The notes under the pieces were generated by a model. That model was not told where the DNA came from and made no database searches. It saw nothing but the letters and a program-made list of their open reading frames with translations. The position numbers and the translations under genes were made by a program. 64,000 nt of DNA from assembly GCF_016921115.1 (NCBI RefSeq), contig NZ_JAFFZS010000010.1:1-64000 (forward strand). The letters are read 5' to 3'. This DNA comes from Streptomyces actuosus (GTDB lineage Bacteria > Actinomycetota > Actinomycetes > Streptomycetales > Streptomycetaceae). This document shows positions 41,639 through 50,492 of the stretch, in pieces. Numbering within the stretch: position 1 is the first letter of the stretch; each line of letters begins with the position of its first letter.

Positions 41639-41812
41639 CGTCCGCGTGCTCCTCTGCTGGTCGTGGTCCGGCCGCGGTGCGGCCGCCGTCCGGGCGTCGT
41701 TCGGGTCGTCCGGCTCGCGGGCCGTCCGGTGTCACGGTTGCCGTCCTGGTCCCGCCGGGCCGTCCCGGCCGTCCGGTGGTCCGGCGCCTGGACGCGTGAA
41801 CAGCGCACATGG

Positions 41813-41840
41813 TACGTATGACGAGCGGACGTTATACGTA
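41813..41840. promoter_or_regulatory. Inverted repeat between the lacI-type and MFS genes
   Basis: TACGTATGAC (41813-41822) and GTTATACGTA (41831-41840) are inverted repeats with one mismatch and an 8-base spacer. The right arm begins the near-palindrome GTTATACGTAAC. It lies 23 bp before the MFS start codon and may be bound by the divergent LacI-type regulator. Confidence 0.45.
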
Positions 41841-41862
41841 ACACTCGGGCCGGGAGGGGCGC

Positions 41863-43122
41863 ATGGCCGCGGGATACCTGGAGATCCTCCGGGCGAGACA
41901 CGCCACCCGGCTGCTGGTGGGTACGCTCGTGGGCCGGCTGCCCAACGCCACCGCCGCCATCGCCGTCGTCCTCTTCGTGCGGGCCGAGGGCGGTACGTAC
42001 AGCCTCGCGGGAGCCCTGGCGGCCGTGTACGGCGTCGCGAACGCCGTCGGGCAGCCGCTGCTGGGCCGCTTGGTGGACGTGTACGGCCAGCCGCGCGTGC
42101 AGCTGCCCGCCGCGGTGGCCGCGGCCCTGGCGACGACGGTCTTCGCGCTGTCCGGCCCGGACCCGCTGCCGCTCGCCCACGCCTCCGTGGCCGCGGCGGG
42201 CCTGTTCGCGCCGCCCCTCGAGGGCGGCCTGCGGGCGCTGTGGCCGTCGGTGCTGCGCCGCGAGGAGCAGGTGCACACGGCGTACGCGATGGACGCGGTG
42301 GCGCAGGAGGTCATGTTCACGGTCGGGCCGCTGCTGGTGACCCTGTGCGTCTCGCTGTGGTCGGCACGGGCCGCTCTGATCGTCCTGAACGGGGTCGGTG
42401 TCCTCGGCGCGCTCTGCGTGGTGCTCTCGCCGCCCTCGCGGGCCTGGCGGTCGGCCCCGCGCGAGGCGCACTGGCTGGGTGCCCTGCGCTCGCCCGGCCT
42501 GCTGGCGCTGCTGGCGGCGTTCCTGTTCGTCGGCGTCGCGCTCGGGTCCATCACGGTCGCCGCCGTGTCCTATGCCGACGCGCACGGCGGCGACGCGGTG
42601 TACGGCTGGCTGATGGCGGCCCTCGGCCTGGGCGCGCTGGCGGGCGGCGGCGTGTACGGCGCGCGGCGGTGGGCCGGGGCGCCGGAGCGGCGACTGCGGT
42701 TGCTGGTGGCGTTCCTGGCGGTGTGTTACCTGCCGCTGATGCTGATGCCGGGCGTCGTCGCCATGGTGGCGCTGACCGCGCTGGCGGGGGTGTTCCTGGC
42801 GCCGGCGATCGCGTGCGCGTTCGTCATCGTCGACCGGCACGCGCCGAGCGGCACGGTCACCGAGGCGTTCTCCTGGCTGGTGACGACGTTCACGGTCGGG
42901 GCGTCGGTCGGAACGGGGCTGGCCGGGCCGGTCGTCCAGACGGGTGGTGCCCTGTGGGGTTTCGCCGTTCCGGGCGCGGCGGGCGCGGTGTCGCTGCTTG
43001 TGCTGGCGGCCACCGGAGGGGTCCTCGCAGCTCCCGCGCGGGGCGCGGTGGTTGCGGCTTCATCGGAAAATGATCCAAATCGTGCTGCCGAACCCCGTTT
43101 CAGTTCAGGGGATCGGGCGTAA
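41863..43122 (+). CDS. MFS transporter
   Basis: The 419-residue membrane protein has about 12 hydrophobic segments in two bundles with a central basic loop (SPPSRAWRSAPREAHW). GQPLLGRLVDVYGQPRVQ matches the MFS loop 2-3 signature (GxLaDrxGrr-like). The substrate is unknown; export is as likely as uptake. ATG at 41863 follows GGGAGGGG. It is divergent from the lacI-type gene and ends just before pafA, which has its own leaderless promoter. Confidence 0.88.
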   Translation: MAAGYLEILRARHATRLLVGTLVGRLPNATAAIAVVLFVRAEGGTYSLAGALAAVYGVANAVGQPLLGRLVDVYGQPRVQLPAAVAAALATTVFALSGPDPLPLAHASVAAAGLFAPPLEGGLRALWPSVLRREEQVHTAYAMDAVAQEVMFTVGPLLVTLCVSLWSARAALIVLNGVGVLGALCVVLSPPSRAWRSAPREAHWLGALRSPGLLALLAAFLFVGVALGSITVAAVSYADAHGGDAVYGWLMAALGLGALAGGGVYGARRWAGAPERRLRLLVAFLAVCYLPLMLMPGVVAMVALTALAGVFLAPAIACAFVIVDRHAPSGTVTEAFSWLVTTFTVGASVGTGLAGPVVQTGGALWGFAVPGAAGAVSLLVLAATGGVLAAPARGAVVAASSENDPNRAAEPRFSSGDRA

Positions 43123-43132
43123 TGTTCACTCA
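43120..43132 (+). promoter_or_regulatory. -10 box of leaderless pafA
   Basis: TAATGT (43120-43125) ends six bases before the ATG at 43132; there is no Shine-Dalgarno. The box overlaps the stop region of the MFS gene. Confidence 0.5.
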
Positions 43133-44493
43133 TGGACCGCCGCATTTTCGGGCTGGAGAACGAGTACGGCGTCACGTGCACGTTCAGGGGACAGCGCCGT
43201 CTGTCGCCTGACGAGGTGGCGCGGTACCTCTTCCGCCGTGTCGTGTCATGGGGCCGCAGCAGCAATGTGTTTCTGCGGAACGGCGCCCGCCTCTATCTCG
43301 ACGTGGGCTCTCATCCGGAATACGCGACACCCGAATGTGACAATGTGATCGAACTCGTCACCCACGACAAGGCAGGCGAGCGCATTCTCGAAGGCCTGCT
43401 GGTGGACGCGGAGCGACGCCTGCACGAGGAGGGAATCGCGGGCGACGTCTACCTCTTCAAGAACAACACCGACTCGGCTGGAAACTCCTACGGCTGCCAC
43501 GAGAACTACCTGGTGGCCCGGCACGGGGAGTTCTCCCGGCTGGCGGACATCCTCATCCCGTTCCTGGTGACGCGGCAGCTGCTGTGCGGTGCGGGCAAGG
43601 TCCTGCAGACCCCGCGCGGCGCCGTCTACTGCGTCAGCCAGCGGGCCGAGCACATCTGGGAGGGCGTCTCCTCGGCGACGACCCGCTCGCGGCCCATCAT
43701 CAACACGCGCGACGAGCCGCACGCCGATGCCGAGCGCTACCGCCGGCTGCACGTCATCGTGGGCGACTCGAACATGTCGGAGACGACGATGCTCCTGAAG
43801 GTCGGCGCGACCGACCTGGTGCTGCGGATGATCGAGGCGGGCACGGTGATGCGCGACCTCACCCTGGAGAACCCGATCCGGGCGATCCGCGAGGTCAGCC
43901 ACGACACCACCGGCCGCCGCAAGGTCCGCCTGGCCAGCGGGCGGGAGGCCTCGGCGCTGGAGGTGCAGCGGGAGTACTACGAGAAGGCCGTGGACTTCTG
44001 CGAGCGGCGCGGCATCCGCACCGGCACCGTCGAGCAGGTCCTGGAGCTGTGGGGCCGCACGCTGGACGCGATCGAGAGCGAGGACCTCGACCGTATCGGC
44101 ACCGAGATCGACTGGGTGATGAAGTACCAGCTCATCGAGCGGTACCGGGCCAAGCACAACATGACGATGTCGCATCCGCGCGTGGCGCAGATAGACCTCG
44201 CCTACCACGACATCCACCGTCGTCGTGGCCTGTACTACCTGCTGGAGAAGAAAGGGCAAGCCGCCCGGATCTGCAACGACTTGAAGATCTTCGAGGGCAA
44301 GTCGGTCCCCCCGCAGACCACTCGGGCGCGGTTGCGCGGCGACTTCATCCGCCGGGCACAGGAGCAGCGCCGCGACTTCACGGTCGACTGGGTGCATCTG
44401 AAGCTCAACGACCAGGCACAGCGGACCGTGTTGTGCAAGGACCCGTTCCGCTCGGTGGACGACCGGGTGGAGAAGTTGATCGCCGGAATGTGA
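43132..44493 (+). CDS. pafA: PafA, Pup-protein ligase
   Basis: The 453-residue protein is the Dop paralogue that couples the Pup C-terminal Glu to lysines of targets with ATP. It has [13 protein letters not shown] with the catalytic Glu, [19 protein letters not shown], and [19 protein letters not shown], but lacks the Dop loop. The C-terminal domain includes [21 protein letters not shown] in part. It is separated from prcBA by the lacI/MFS pair. The start is probably leaderless, and a strong hairpin follows the gene. Confidence 0.95.
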   Translation: MDRRIFGLENEYGVTCTFRGQRRLSPDEVARYLFRRVVSWGRSSNVFLRNGARLYLDVGSHPEYATPECDNVIELVTHDKAGERILEGLLVDAERRLHEEGIAGDVYLFKNNTDSAGNSYGCHENYLVARHGEFSRLADILIPFLVTRQLLCGAGKVLQTPRGAVYCVSQRAEHIWEGVSSATTRSRPIINTRDEPHADAERYRRLHVIVGDSNMSETTMLLKVGATDLVLRMIEAGTVMRDLTLENPIRAIREVSHDTTGRRKVRLASGREASALEVQREYYEKAVDFCERRGIRTGTVEQVLELWGRTLDAIESEDLDRIGTEIDWVMKYQLIERYRAKHNMTMSHPRVAQIDLAYHDIHRRRGLYYLLEKKGQAARICNDLKIFEGKSVPPQTTRARLRGDFIRRAQEQRRDFTVDWVHLKLNDQAQRTVLCKDPFRSVDDRVEKLIAGM

Positions 44494-44545
44494 GCGAAGC
44501 CGGATCCACGACCGTTTGTTCCGGCGCGTCGCCGGAACGCCACAC

Positions 44546-44574
44546 GGGCGCCGTACGTTTCTCGTACGGCGCCC
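44546..44574 (+). terminator. pafA terminator
   Basis: GGGCGCCGTACG (44546-44557) pairs perfectly with CGTACGGCGCCC (44563-44574) around TTTCT, followed by TTCT. TAGAGT at 44586-44591 is a candidate -10 for the next gene. Confidence 0.85.
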
Positions 44575-44640
44575 TTCTCACGCCGTAGAGTTGCGCGCAC
44601 GCCATCAGCAAGATCGATCGACCGATTACGAGGCCTCACC

Positions 44641-45645
44641 GTGCGCCGACGCTCCCTCATCCTTGCCGCCGTGCCGGCGTCCCTGGTCACGCTCGCCGGG
44701 TGCGGCGACGACAAGTCCGACTCGGGCAAGGCCAGCGACAGCGCGGCACCGTCCCCGTCGTCGGAGTCCTCCGCGCCGCCGCCGAAGATCGTCGACGGAC
44801 CGCTGCCGGCGATCACCGCGGGCGAGGAGTTCGGCGAGAAGCCGACGGTGGCCAAGGGCCCGGGCGAACCCTCGGACCAGCTGGCGGTCAGGACGGTGAT
44901 CGCGGGCAACGGGCGCACGGTCGCCGAGGGCGACTACGTCCAGGCGAACTACCTGGGTCAGATCTGGGCCACGGCGAAGGTCTTCGACAACTCCTACGAC
45001 CGCAAGACACCGCTGGTCATCCAGCTCGCCGAGGGCACCGTCATCGACGGCTGGCGCTATGCCCTCACCGGCAGGAAGACCGGCAGCCGCGTCGAGTTCT
45101 CCGTGCCGCCCACCTGGGGATACGGCTCCCAGGGCAATGCCCAGGCCGGTATCAAGGGCACCGACACGCTGGTGTTCGTCGTCGACCTGGAGGACACGTT
45201 CAACGCCAAGAGCTCGGCCGACGGCACCGAGGTGGCACAGGACGACGCCGCCCTGCCCAAGGTGGGCACGAACACCGACGGCTCGGCCCCCTCCATCGAG
45301 ATCCCCAAGGCCGACCCGCCGAAGAAGCTCGTGTCGACCTACGTCCTGGAGGGCGACGGCCCCGAGGTCAAGGCGGACGCCTCGGTGCTCGTGCAGTACA
45401 AGGGCGTGGTGTGGGACACCGGCAAGGAGTTCGACTCGACGTACAGCCGCAAGGCGCTGGCCTCCTTCTCGCTGCAGCAGGTCGTCAAGGGCTGGTCGCA
45501 GGGGCTGACGGGCAAGAAGGTCGGCAGCCGCGTGATGATCGTCATCCCGCCGGACCTGGGCTACGGCGACAATCCGCCGGCGAACAGCGGCATCCAGAAG
45601 GACTCCACGATGGTCTTCTCGGTGGACATCCTGGCGACCATGTGA
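44641..45645 (+). CDS. Lipoprotein with two FKBP-type peptidyl-prolyl isomerase domains
   Basis: The 334-residue protein has a lipobox (LVTLAGCGDD, Cys21) and a Ser/Ala/Pro linker, then two FKBP domains (about 75-190 and 215-334). Each has the FKBP core: VQANYLGQIW with VIDGWRYALTGRKTGSRVEF in part, and VLVQYKGVVWD with VVKGWSQGLTGKKVGSRV. It probably assists folding of exported proteins on the outer face of the membrane. The active-site aromatics look better kept in the second domain. The start is GTG at 44641. A cytosolic FKBP gene follows 59 bp later. Confidence 0.9.
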   Translation: MRRRSLILAAVPASLVTLAGCGDDKSDSGKASDSAAPSPSSESSAPPPKIVDGPLPAITAGEEFGEKPTVAKGPGEPSDQLAVRTVIAGNGRTVAEGDYVQANYLGQIWATAKVFDNSYDRKTPLVIQLAEGTVIDGWRYALTGRKTGSRVEFSVPPTWGYGSQGNAQAGIKGTDTLVFVVDLEDTFNAKSSADGTEVAQDDAALPKVGTNTDGSAPSIEIPKADPPKKLVSTYVLEGDGPEVKADASVLVQYKGVVWDTGKEFDSTYSRKALASFSLQQVVKGWSQGLTGKKVGSRVMIVIPPDLGYGDNPPANSGIQKDSTMVFSVDILATM

Positions 45646-45704
45646 CCCGCCGAGGTGTAAGACTGTGATCGTTGCCTTGACGCAGACAAGCAGGAGCTAG
45701 AGAC

Positions 45705-46076
45705 GTGAGCATCGACAAGCCCGAGATCGACTTCCCCGGCGGCGAGCCCCCGGCGAACCTCGAGATCAAGGACATCTGGGAGGGCGACGGCGAGGTGGCG
45801 CAGGCGGGTCGGACCGTCACCGTCCACTACGTGGGTGTCGCCTTCAGCACGGGCGAGGAGTTCGACGCCAGCTGGAACCGCGGTACTCCCTTCCGCTTCC
45901 CGCTCGGCGGGGGCCGTGTCATCAAGGGCTGGGACCAGGGCGTGCAGGGCATGAAGGTCGGCGGCCGCCGTCAGCTGACCATCCCGGCCCACCTCGCCTA
46001 CGGCGACCAGAGCCCGACCCCCGCGATCAAGCCGGGCGAGACGCTGATCTTCGTCGTGGACCTGCTCGGCGTCTGA
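45705..46076 (+). CDS. Cytosolic single-domain FKBP-type prolyl isomerase
   Basis: The 123-residue protein is a minimal FKBP: VTVHYVGVAFSTGEEFDASW, VIKGWDQGVQGMKVGGRRQL in part, IPAHLAYGDQ and LIFVVDLLGV. It catalyses cis-trans isomerisation of X-Pro bonds. GTG at 45705 follows AGGAGC. The proteasome-locus position is shared with other Streptomyces. No signal peptide is present. Confidence 0.92.
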   Translation: MSIDKPEIDFPGGEPPANLEIKDIWEGDGEVAQAGRTVTVHYVGVAFSTGEEFDASWNRGTPFRFPLGGGRVIKGWDQGVQGMKVGGRRQLTIPAHLAYGDQSPTPAIKPGETLIFVVDLLGV

Positions 46077-46217
46077 CCGCCGCGGACCGGACCCGATCGC
46101 CCGGGGCCCACGCCTGTCCGGGCGTGGGTCCTCGGCTTTTGCCACGTCGACGCGGGACGGTACGGTCGTCGTGCACACGTACCAGAGGGAACCCACGGGG
46201 AATGACGAAGGGCGTCG

Positions 46218-47222
46218 ATGGCCATTGCCAAGGCCGAGCGGCTGATGAACCTGGCACTGTGTCTGCTCGGGACACGGCGTCCGCTCAGCAAGCACGAGCT
46301 GCGCGAGTCCATCGAGGCCTACGTCGAGGCCTTCGGGCCCGCCCGCGGCGGCGCGGCATCCGGTCCGGAGCGGGGAGCGACGGGCTCGGACGACTCCTTC
46401 AACCGCATGTTCGAGCGGGACAAGGACGATCTGCGCGAGCTGGGTCTCGTCATCGAGACGGTCGAGAGCCTCGACGGTGAGATCGGCTACCTGGCCCGCC
46501 GCGACAGCAACCGGCTGCCCCCGATCACGCTCGATGCCGAGGAGGCCGCCGCCCTGGGGCTGGCCGCCAAGGTGTGGCAGCAGGCCCGGCTGGCAGGCGC
46601 GGCCAGCGGCGCGCTGCAGAAGCTGCGCGCGGCGGGGCTGCCCGAGGGCGTCGACCCCTACGAGGCGCACGGGGCACTGGAGCCGCACATCCCGGTGCAC
46701 GAGGCGGCCTTCGAACCGCTGATGCTGGCCTGCCGGGACCGCCGCCCGGTCGCCTTCGACTACCGCAAGGCCAATGCCGCCCAGCCCGAGCAGCGGCACG
46801 TCGAACCGTGGGCGCTGGAGTGCTGGCGCGGCCACTGGTACCTGGCCGGCTTCGACCGCGACCGGGGAGCCGAGCGGGTGTTCCGGCTGTCCAGGATCAC
46901 CGGCCGGGTCCGCTCCCGCGGCGGCCGGTTCGGCGCTCCGGTGCCCGACGTGGTCACCGTGCGCGAGACCGTGGCGGGCTGGGCGGGGGAGACCGCCGAC
47001 CGCTCCGCGCTGATCCGGTTGCGCTCGGGCGCGGGGTACCCCCTGCGGGCGAAGGCCACCGCCGTCCGGGAACTCGGTGACGGCTGGGACGAGTTGGAGA
47101 TTCCGTACGGGCACGGACTGGACGCCTGGCTGGTGGAGTTCGGGCCGGACGTGGTGGTGATGGGGCCCGCCGAGCTGCGGGCGGACGTCGTGGACCGGTT
47201 GCGGGCCGTGGCGAAGGGCTGA
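46218..47222 (+). CDS. pafB: PafB, WYL-domain DNA-damage regulator subunit
   Basis: The 334-residue protein has an N-terminal winged helix (AERLMNLALCLLGTRRPLSKHEL), a central helical part, a WYL domain with ECWRGHWYLAGFDRDRGAERVF in pieces, and a C-terminal extension. In mycobacteria PafB and PafC form a heterodimer that activates LexA-independent DNA-repair genes. ATG at 46218 is followed by pafC 18 bp after its stop. The lack of a strong terminator between them supports an operon. Confidence 0.92.
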   Translation: MAIAKAERLMNLALCLLGTRRPLSKHELRESIEAYVEAFGPARGGAASGPERGATGSDDSFNRMFERDKDDLRELGLVIETVESLDGEIGYLARRDSNRLPPITLDAEEAAALGLAAKVWQQARLAGAASGALQKLRAAGLPEGVDPYEAHGALEPHIPVHEAAFEPLMLACRDRRPVAFDYRKANAAQPEQRHVEPWALECWRGHWYLAGFDRDRGAERVFRLSRITGRVRSRGGRFGAPVPDVVTVRETVAGWAGETADRSALIRLRSGAGYPLRAKATAVRELGDGWDELEIPYGHGLDAWLVEFGPDVVVMGPAELRADVVDRLRAVAKG

Positions 47223-47240
47223 GGGGGAGCGGACAGGACA

Positions 47241-48317
47241 GTGGCAGGCAAACCGGTCAGGCCCGCGAGCGCCATCGACCAGACCCGTCGGATGCTCTCC
47301 CTGGTGACCTATCTCAGGGAGCGGCCCGGGGCCCGCATCGAGGACGTGGCACGCGCCTTCGGGATCAGCGAGGACGAGCTGGTCTCCGACCTCGACGTGC
47401 TGCCCATGTGCGGTACCAGCTTCCGGGGCGGTGATCTGCTCGACATCGACACCGACGGCGAGCGCATCTGGTGGCACAACCCCGCCGCGCTCGGGGCGGA
47501 GGCGGCCGAGCCGCTGCGGCTCGCGGCCGACGAGGCCACCGCGCTGCTGGTGGCGGCCCGCGCGGTGGCGACCCTTCCCGGGCTGCGCGAGGGCGACCGG
47601 CAGGCGCTGCTGCGGGCGACGGCCAAGGTGGAGGCCGCCGCGGGCGAGGCGGCCGGGGCCAGCTCCCGGCTGTCGGTGACCTTCGAGTCCGAGGGCGGGG
47701 TCTTCGCCGACGTCGACCGAGCGATCTCCGAGCGGCGCCGGCTGTGGATCCGCTACTACTCCCCGGCCCGCGACGAGGTCACCGAGCGCGAGATCGACCC
47801 CATCCGCCTGGTCAGCGTGGGCCACACCTACGTGGAGGCCTGGTGCCGCCGCTCCGAGGCGCGCCGCACCTTCCGGCTCGACCGGGTCGCCGAGATCGAG
47901 ATCCTCGACGAGCCGTCCGCCCCGCCCGAGATCGAGCCGCGCGACCTGTCCCAGGCGCTGGTGCAGCCCGCCGCCGAGGACCCGGAGGTCGTCGTCGAGG
48001 TCGGCCCGGGCGGCCGGTGGGTTGCGGAGTACTACCCGCACGACAGCGCGGATGAGCTTTCCGACGGCGGACTGCGTATCACTCTGCGTACGCCCGATCC
48101 GGCCTCGCTCAGACGACTGGCGCTGCGCCTGGGCCGGGACGGGAGGATCGTGTCGCCGCCGGAGCTGGCCGACAGCGCCCGGCAGGCCGCCCGCGGCGCG
48201 CTGGCCGCGTACGACGGGCTGGAGGCGGACCGGTCGGCCGGGACGGAGGTGTCCCACCCGGGGCGGGCGGACGGTCGGGGCGAGGAGCGCCCTGGGACGG
48301 AGGAGCAGAGGCTGTGA
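47241..48317 (+). CDS. pafC: PafC, WYL-domain DNA-damage regulator subunit
   Basis: The 358-residue partner of PafB has an N-terminal winged helix (RMLSLVTYLRERPGARIEDVA in part), a WYL domain with RRLWIRYYSPARDEVTERE in part and HTYVEAWCRRSEARRTFRLD, and a C-terminal domain. The last 35 or so residues are charged and disordered. GTG at 47241. Its TGA overlaps the GTG of the next small gene (GTGA), indicating coupled translation. Confidence 0.92.
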   Translation: MAGKPVRPASAIDQTRRMLSLVTYLRERPGARIEDVARAFGISEDELVSDLDVLPMCGTSFRGGDLLDIDTDGERIWWHNPAALGAEAAEPLRLAADEATALLVAARAVATLPGLREGDRQALLRATAKVEAAAGEAAGASSRLSVTFESEGGVFADVDRAISERRRLWIRYYSPARDEVTEREIDPIRLVSVGHTYVEAWCRRSEARRTFRLDRVAEIEILDEPSAPPEIEPRDLSQALVQPAAEDPEVVVEVGPGGRWVAEYYPHDSADELSDGGLRITLRTPDPASLRRLALRLGRDGRIVSPPELADSARQAARGALAAYDGLEADRSAGTEVSHPGRADGRGEERPGTEEQRL

Positions 48318-48607
48318 GCGACTCGGCGATGCAGGGTGGACGGACCATGTCGGTGGCCTCCGCTTTCGCGGGCATGCGCAGCGTGGCCCCGGTGGTGTTC
48401 AGAGCCGGCTGCCCCGACTGCCGGGGGCGCTTCGAACTCTCCGCCGGTGCGTTGCGCCTGGCCATCGGCGCCAGCAGCCGGACCACGTTCTACTCCTTCA
48501 CCTGTCCCGAGTGCGGCGTGACGGTGCGCAAGCCGGCCGGGGAACGGATCGTGGAACTGCTCACCGGCGGCGGAGTCAGCACCCTGCGCCTGCATTCCAC
48601 GCTCTGA
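48314..48607 (+). CDS. Small zinc-ribbon protein coupled to pafC
   Basis: The 97-residue protein has two CxxC pairs, AGCPDCRGRF and TFTCPECG-like FTCPECGVTV, about 37 residues apart, the pattern of a zinc ribbon. No other domain is recognisable. Its start overlaps the pafC stop, so it belongs to the pafBC operon. It might bind nucleic acid or a protein partner of PafBC; this is inference. Confidence 0.7.
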   Translation: MSDSAMQGGRTMSVASAFAGMRSVAPVVFRAGCPDCRGRFELSAGALRLAIGASSRTTFYSFTCPECGVTVRKPAGERIVELLTGGGVSTLRLHSTL

Positions 48608-48627
48608 GAGGGTCTAGGCTCGACGGC

Positions 48628-48822
48628 ATGTTCTGGCCGATGTTCGCCGTTGCCGTGGGTTTCGTGGGTCTTGCCGTTCTGGGCGTGCTCGCCGTGCAGG
48701 TCTTCCTGGAGGCCCAGCGCCTCGGGAAGCAGGTCACCGACTCCGCACGGCGCATCAGCAGGGCGGCCGAGGATCTGGAGCGGGCGACGGTCAGCGCGGC
48801 CCGGGCCGCCGACTCGCTGTGA
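48628..48822 (+). CDS. Small single-pass membrane protein with coiled coil
   Basis: The 64-residue product has one hydrophobic helix (FAVAVGFVGLAVLGVLAVQV) and a charged C-terminal helix with heptad-like spacing (SARRISRAAEDLERATVSAA). TAGGCT at 48615-48620 ends seven bases before ATG at 48628, suggesting a leaderless gene. It lies between the zinc-ribbon gene and tatA. The function is unknown. Confidence 0.6.
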   Translation: MFWPMFAVAVGFVGLAVLGVLAVQVFLEAQRLGKQVTDSARRISRAAEDLERATVSAARAADSL

Positions 48823-49081
48823 GCCCGCGTGCCGGAGCCGGCGCGCCGCTCGCCCCGGACGCTTTGGGTCGGTTCGCCCTGCCGTGTGACACATCACGGC
48901 GGGTACGCTGCTGAGCGCGGTGCGGAGAACGAGGCCCGCCTCGCTGACCGGGAGTACGCACGGGGATTGCCTCTCGTTTACCCCTGGGCGTTACGATCGC
49001 TGTGAGCACGATTGATCGGACATGCGTCCGGCCGGTCGGACAGCAACCCATCCAGCCGCCTCGGTGAGAAGGTAAAGACCT

Positions 49082-49366
49082 ATGTTCGGAAGGCTCGGAG
49101 CCCCCGAGATCATTCTCATCCTCGTCGTTGTCATCCTGCTGTTCGGCGCGAAGAAGCTTCCGGACATGGCCCGCTCGCTCGGCAAGTCCGCGCGCATCCT
49201 CAAGAGCGAGGCCAAGGCGATGAAGGACGACGGCAGCAGCGACACCTCCGCCCCGTCCAACGCCGACGGCGAGCAGCCGCCGGCGCAGCGCACCATCCAG
49301 GCGGCCCCCGGCGACGTGACGAGCTCGCGCCCGGTCAACGAGCCGACGGACACGACCAAGCGCTGA
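49082..49366 (+). CDS. tatA: TatA, twin-arginine translocase subunit
   Basis: The 94-residue protein has the TatA layout: a short N-terminal membrane helix ([20 protein letters not shown]), the conserved [16 protein letters not shown] hinge and amphipathic helix, and a disordered acidic tail. Oligomers form the translocation path for folded Tat substrates. ATG at 49082 follows GAGAAGG. tatC starts 47 bp after its stop, so they are co-transcribed. Confidence 0.93.
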   Translation: MFGRLGAPEIILILVVVILLFGAKKLPDMARSLGKSARILKSEAKAMKDDGSSDTSAPSNADGEQPPAQRTIQAAPGDVTSSRPVNEPTDTTKR

Positions 49367-49413
49367 CGCAGGGCCGGTGACCTCCGGCCCGCCGCACGAG
49401 ATGGGAACGTGGG

Positions 49414-50358
49414 TTGCTGAAGCCTGCCCGCCAGAAGGAGAAGGATCCCGAGGGGCGGATGCCCCTCGCGGAGCACCTTCGTGAGCTCCGCAACCGGCTC
49501 GCGAAGGCCGTCCTGGCCATCGTCGTCGTCACGATCGTCGCCGCCTTCTTCTACAAGGACATCATCGAGTTCTTCACGAACCCGATCCTGGACGCCGTGG
49601 GCTGCAAGGCCAGCTTCGCCGAACTGGCGCAGCAGCGCAGCGGGACCTGCGCCCGCATCGTCCTGAACGGTCTGCTCACCCCCTTCACGCTCGCCCTCAA
49701 GGTGTCCCTGATGGCCGGCGTGGTCTTCGCCTCGCCGGTCTGGCTCTACCAGCTGTGGGCGTTCGTCGCCCCGGGGCTGCACAAGCACGAGCGCAAGTAC
49801 GCCTACGCCTTCGTCGGCACGGGCGTGCCGCTCTTCCTCGGCGGTGCGTTCTTCGCCTACAAGACGCTGCCGACCATGTCGCGGGTGCTGCTGGACTTCT
49901 CCCCGGCCGACCTCGACAACCTGCTGCCGCTGGACGACCTGCTCGACCTCGTCGTCCGCATGGTGCTGGTCTTCGGCCTCTCCTTCGAGCTGCCGCTGCT
50001 GCTGGTCATGCTGAACCTGACCGGGGTGCTGAGCGGCCGGCGGATGCTCGGCTGGTGGCGCGGGATGATCATGGCGATCACGGTCTTCGCGGCCGTCGCC
50101 ACCCCGAGCACCGACCCGTTGACCATGCTGGCCCTGGCCGGCCCGATCTGGCTGCTGTACTTCTGCGCGACCGGGTTCTCCCTGATGAACGACCGGCGCC
50201 GGGCCAGGCGCGAGGAGATGGGCCCCGCCGACGACGAGGCCTCCGAGCTGGATCTCACGCCCGAGGCCATCGGCGAGGCGGAGCCGGTGACCGCCAGCCG
50301 CGCCCTGCCGGAGCAGACGACCACGGACCGCGTCAACGGCTACGACGACGTCACATAG
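49414..50358 (+). CDS. tatC: TatC, twin-arginine translocase receptor subunit
   Basis: The 314-residue protein has six membrane helices and the TatC motifs MPLAEHLRELRNRL (cytoplasmic N terminus that recognises twin-Arg signals), FASPVWLYQLWAFVAPGL and MLALAGPIWLLYF. The C-terminal 55 residues are acidic and match the S. coelicolor protein end (RVNGYDDVT). TTG at 49414 gives the conserved N terminus; a start further upstream is not supported. Confidence 0.93.
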   Translation: MLKPARQKEKDPEGRMPLAEHLRELRNRLAKAVLAIVVVTIVAAFFYKDIIEFFTNPILDAVGCKASFAELAQQRSGTCARIVLNGLLTPFTLALKVSLMAGVVFASPVWLYQLWAFVAPGLHKHERKYAYAFVGTGVPLFLGGAFFAYKTLPTMSRVLLDFSPADLDNLLPLDDLLDLVVRMVLVFGLSFELPLLLVMLNLTGVLSGRRMLGWWRGMIMAITVFAAVATPSTDPLTMLALAGPIWLLYFCATGFSLMNDRRRARREEMGPADDEASELDLTPEAIGEAEPVTASRALPEQTTTDRVNGYDDVT

Positions 50359-50492
50359 CGTTCCCCGCAGGGATCGGATCCGCCGGATCGAACGGGGCGC
50401 GTGGGCAGCCACCCGCCCCGTCGCCGTTCGCGCGGCCGATCCGCATAATGATCGTCCTGTTGTCAGTGGAGCCCGGTACGCTCGAAAGCACG

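Noticed and set aside
45561..48257. 898-codon minus-strand ORF opposite pafB-pafC
   Set aside because: Shadow of FKBP, pafB and pafC; low-complexity composition.
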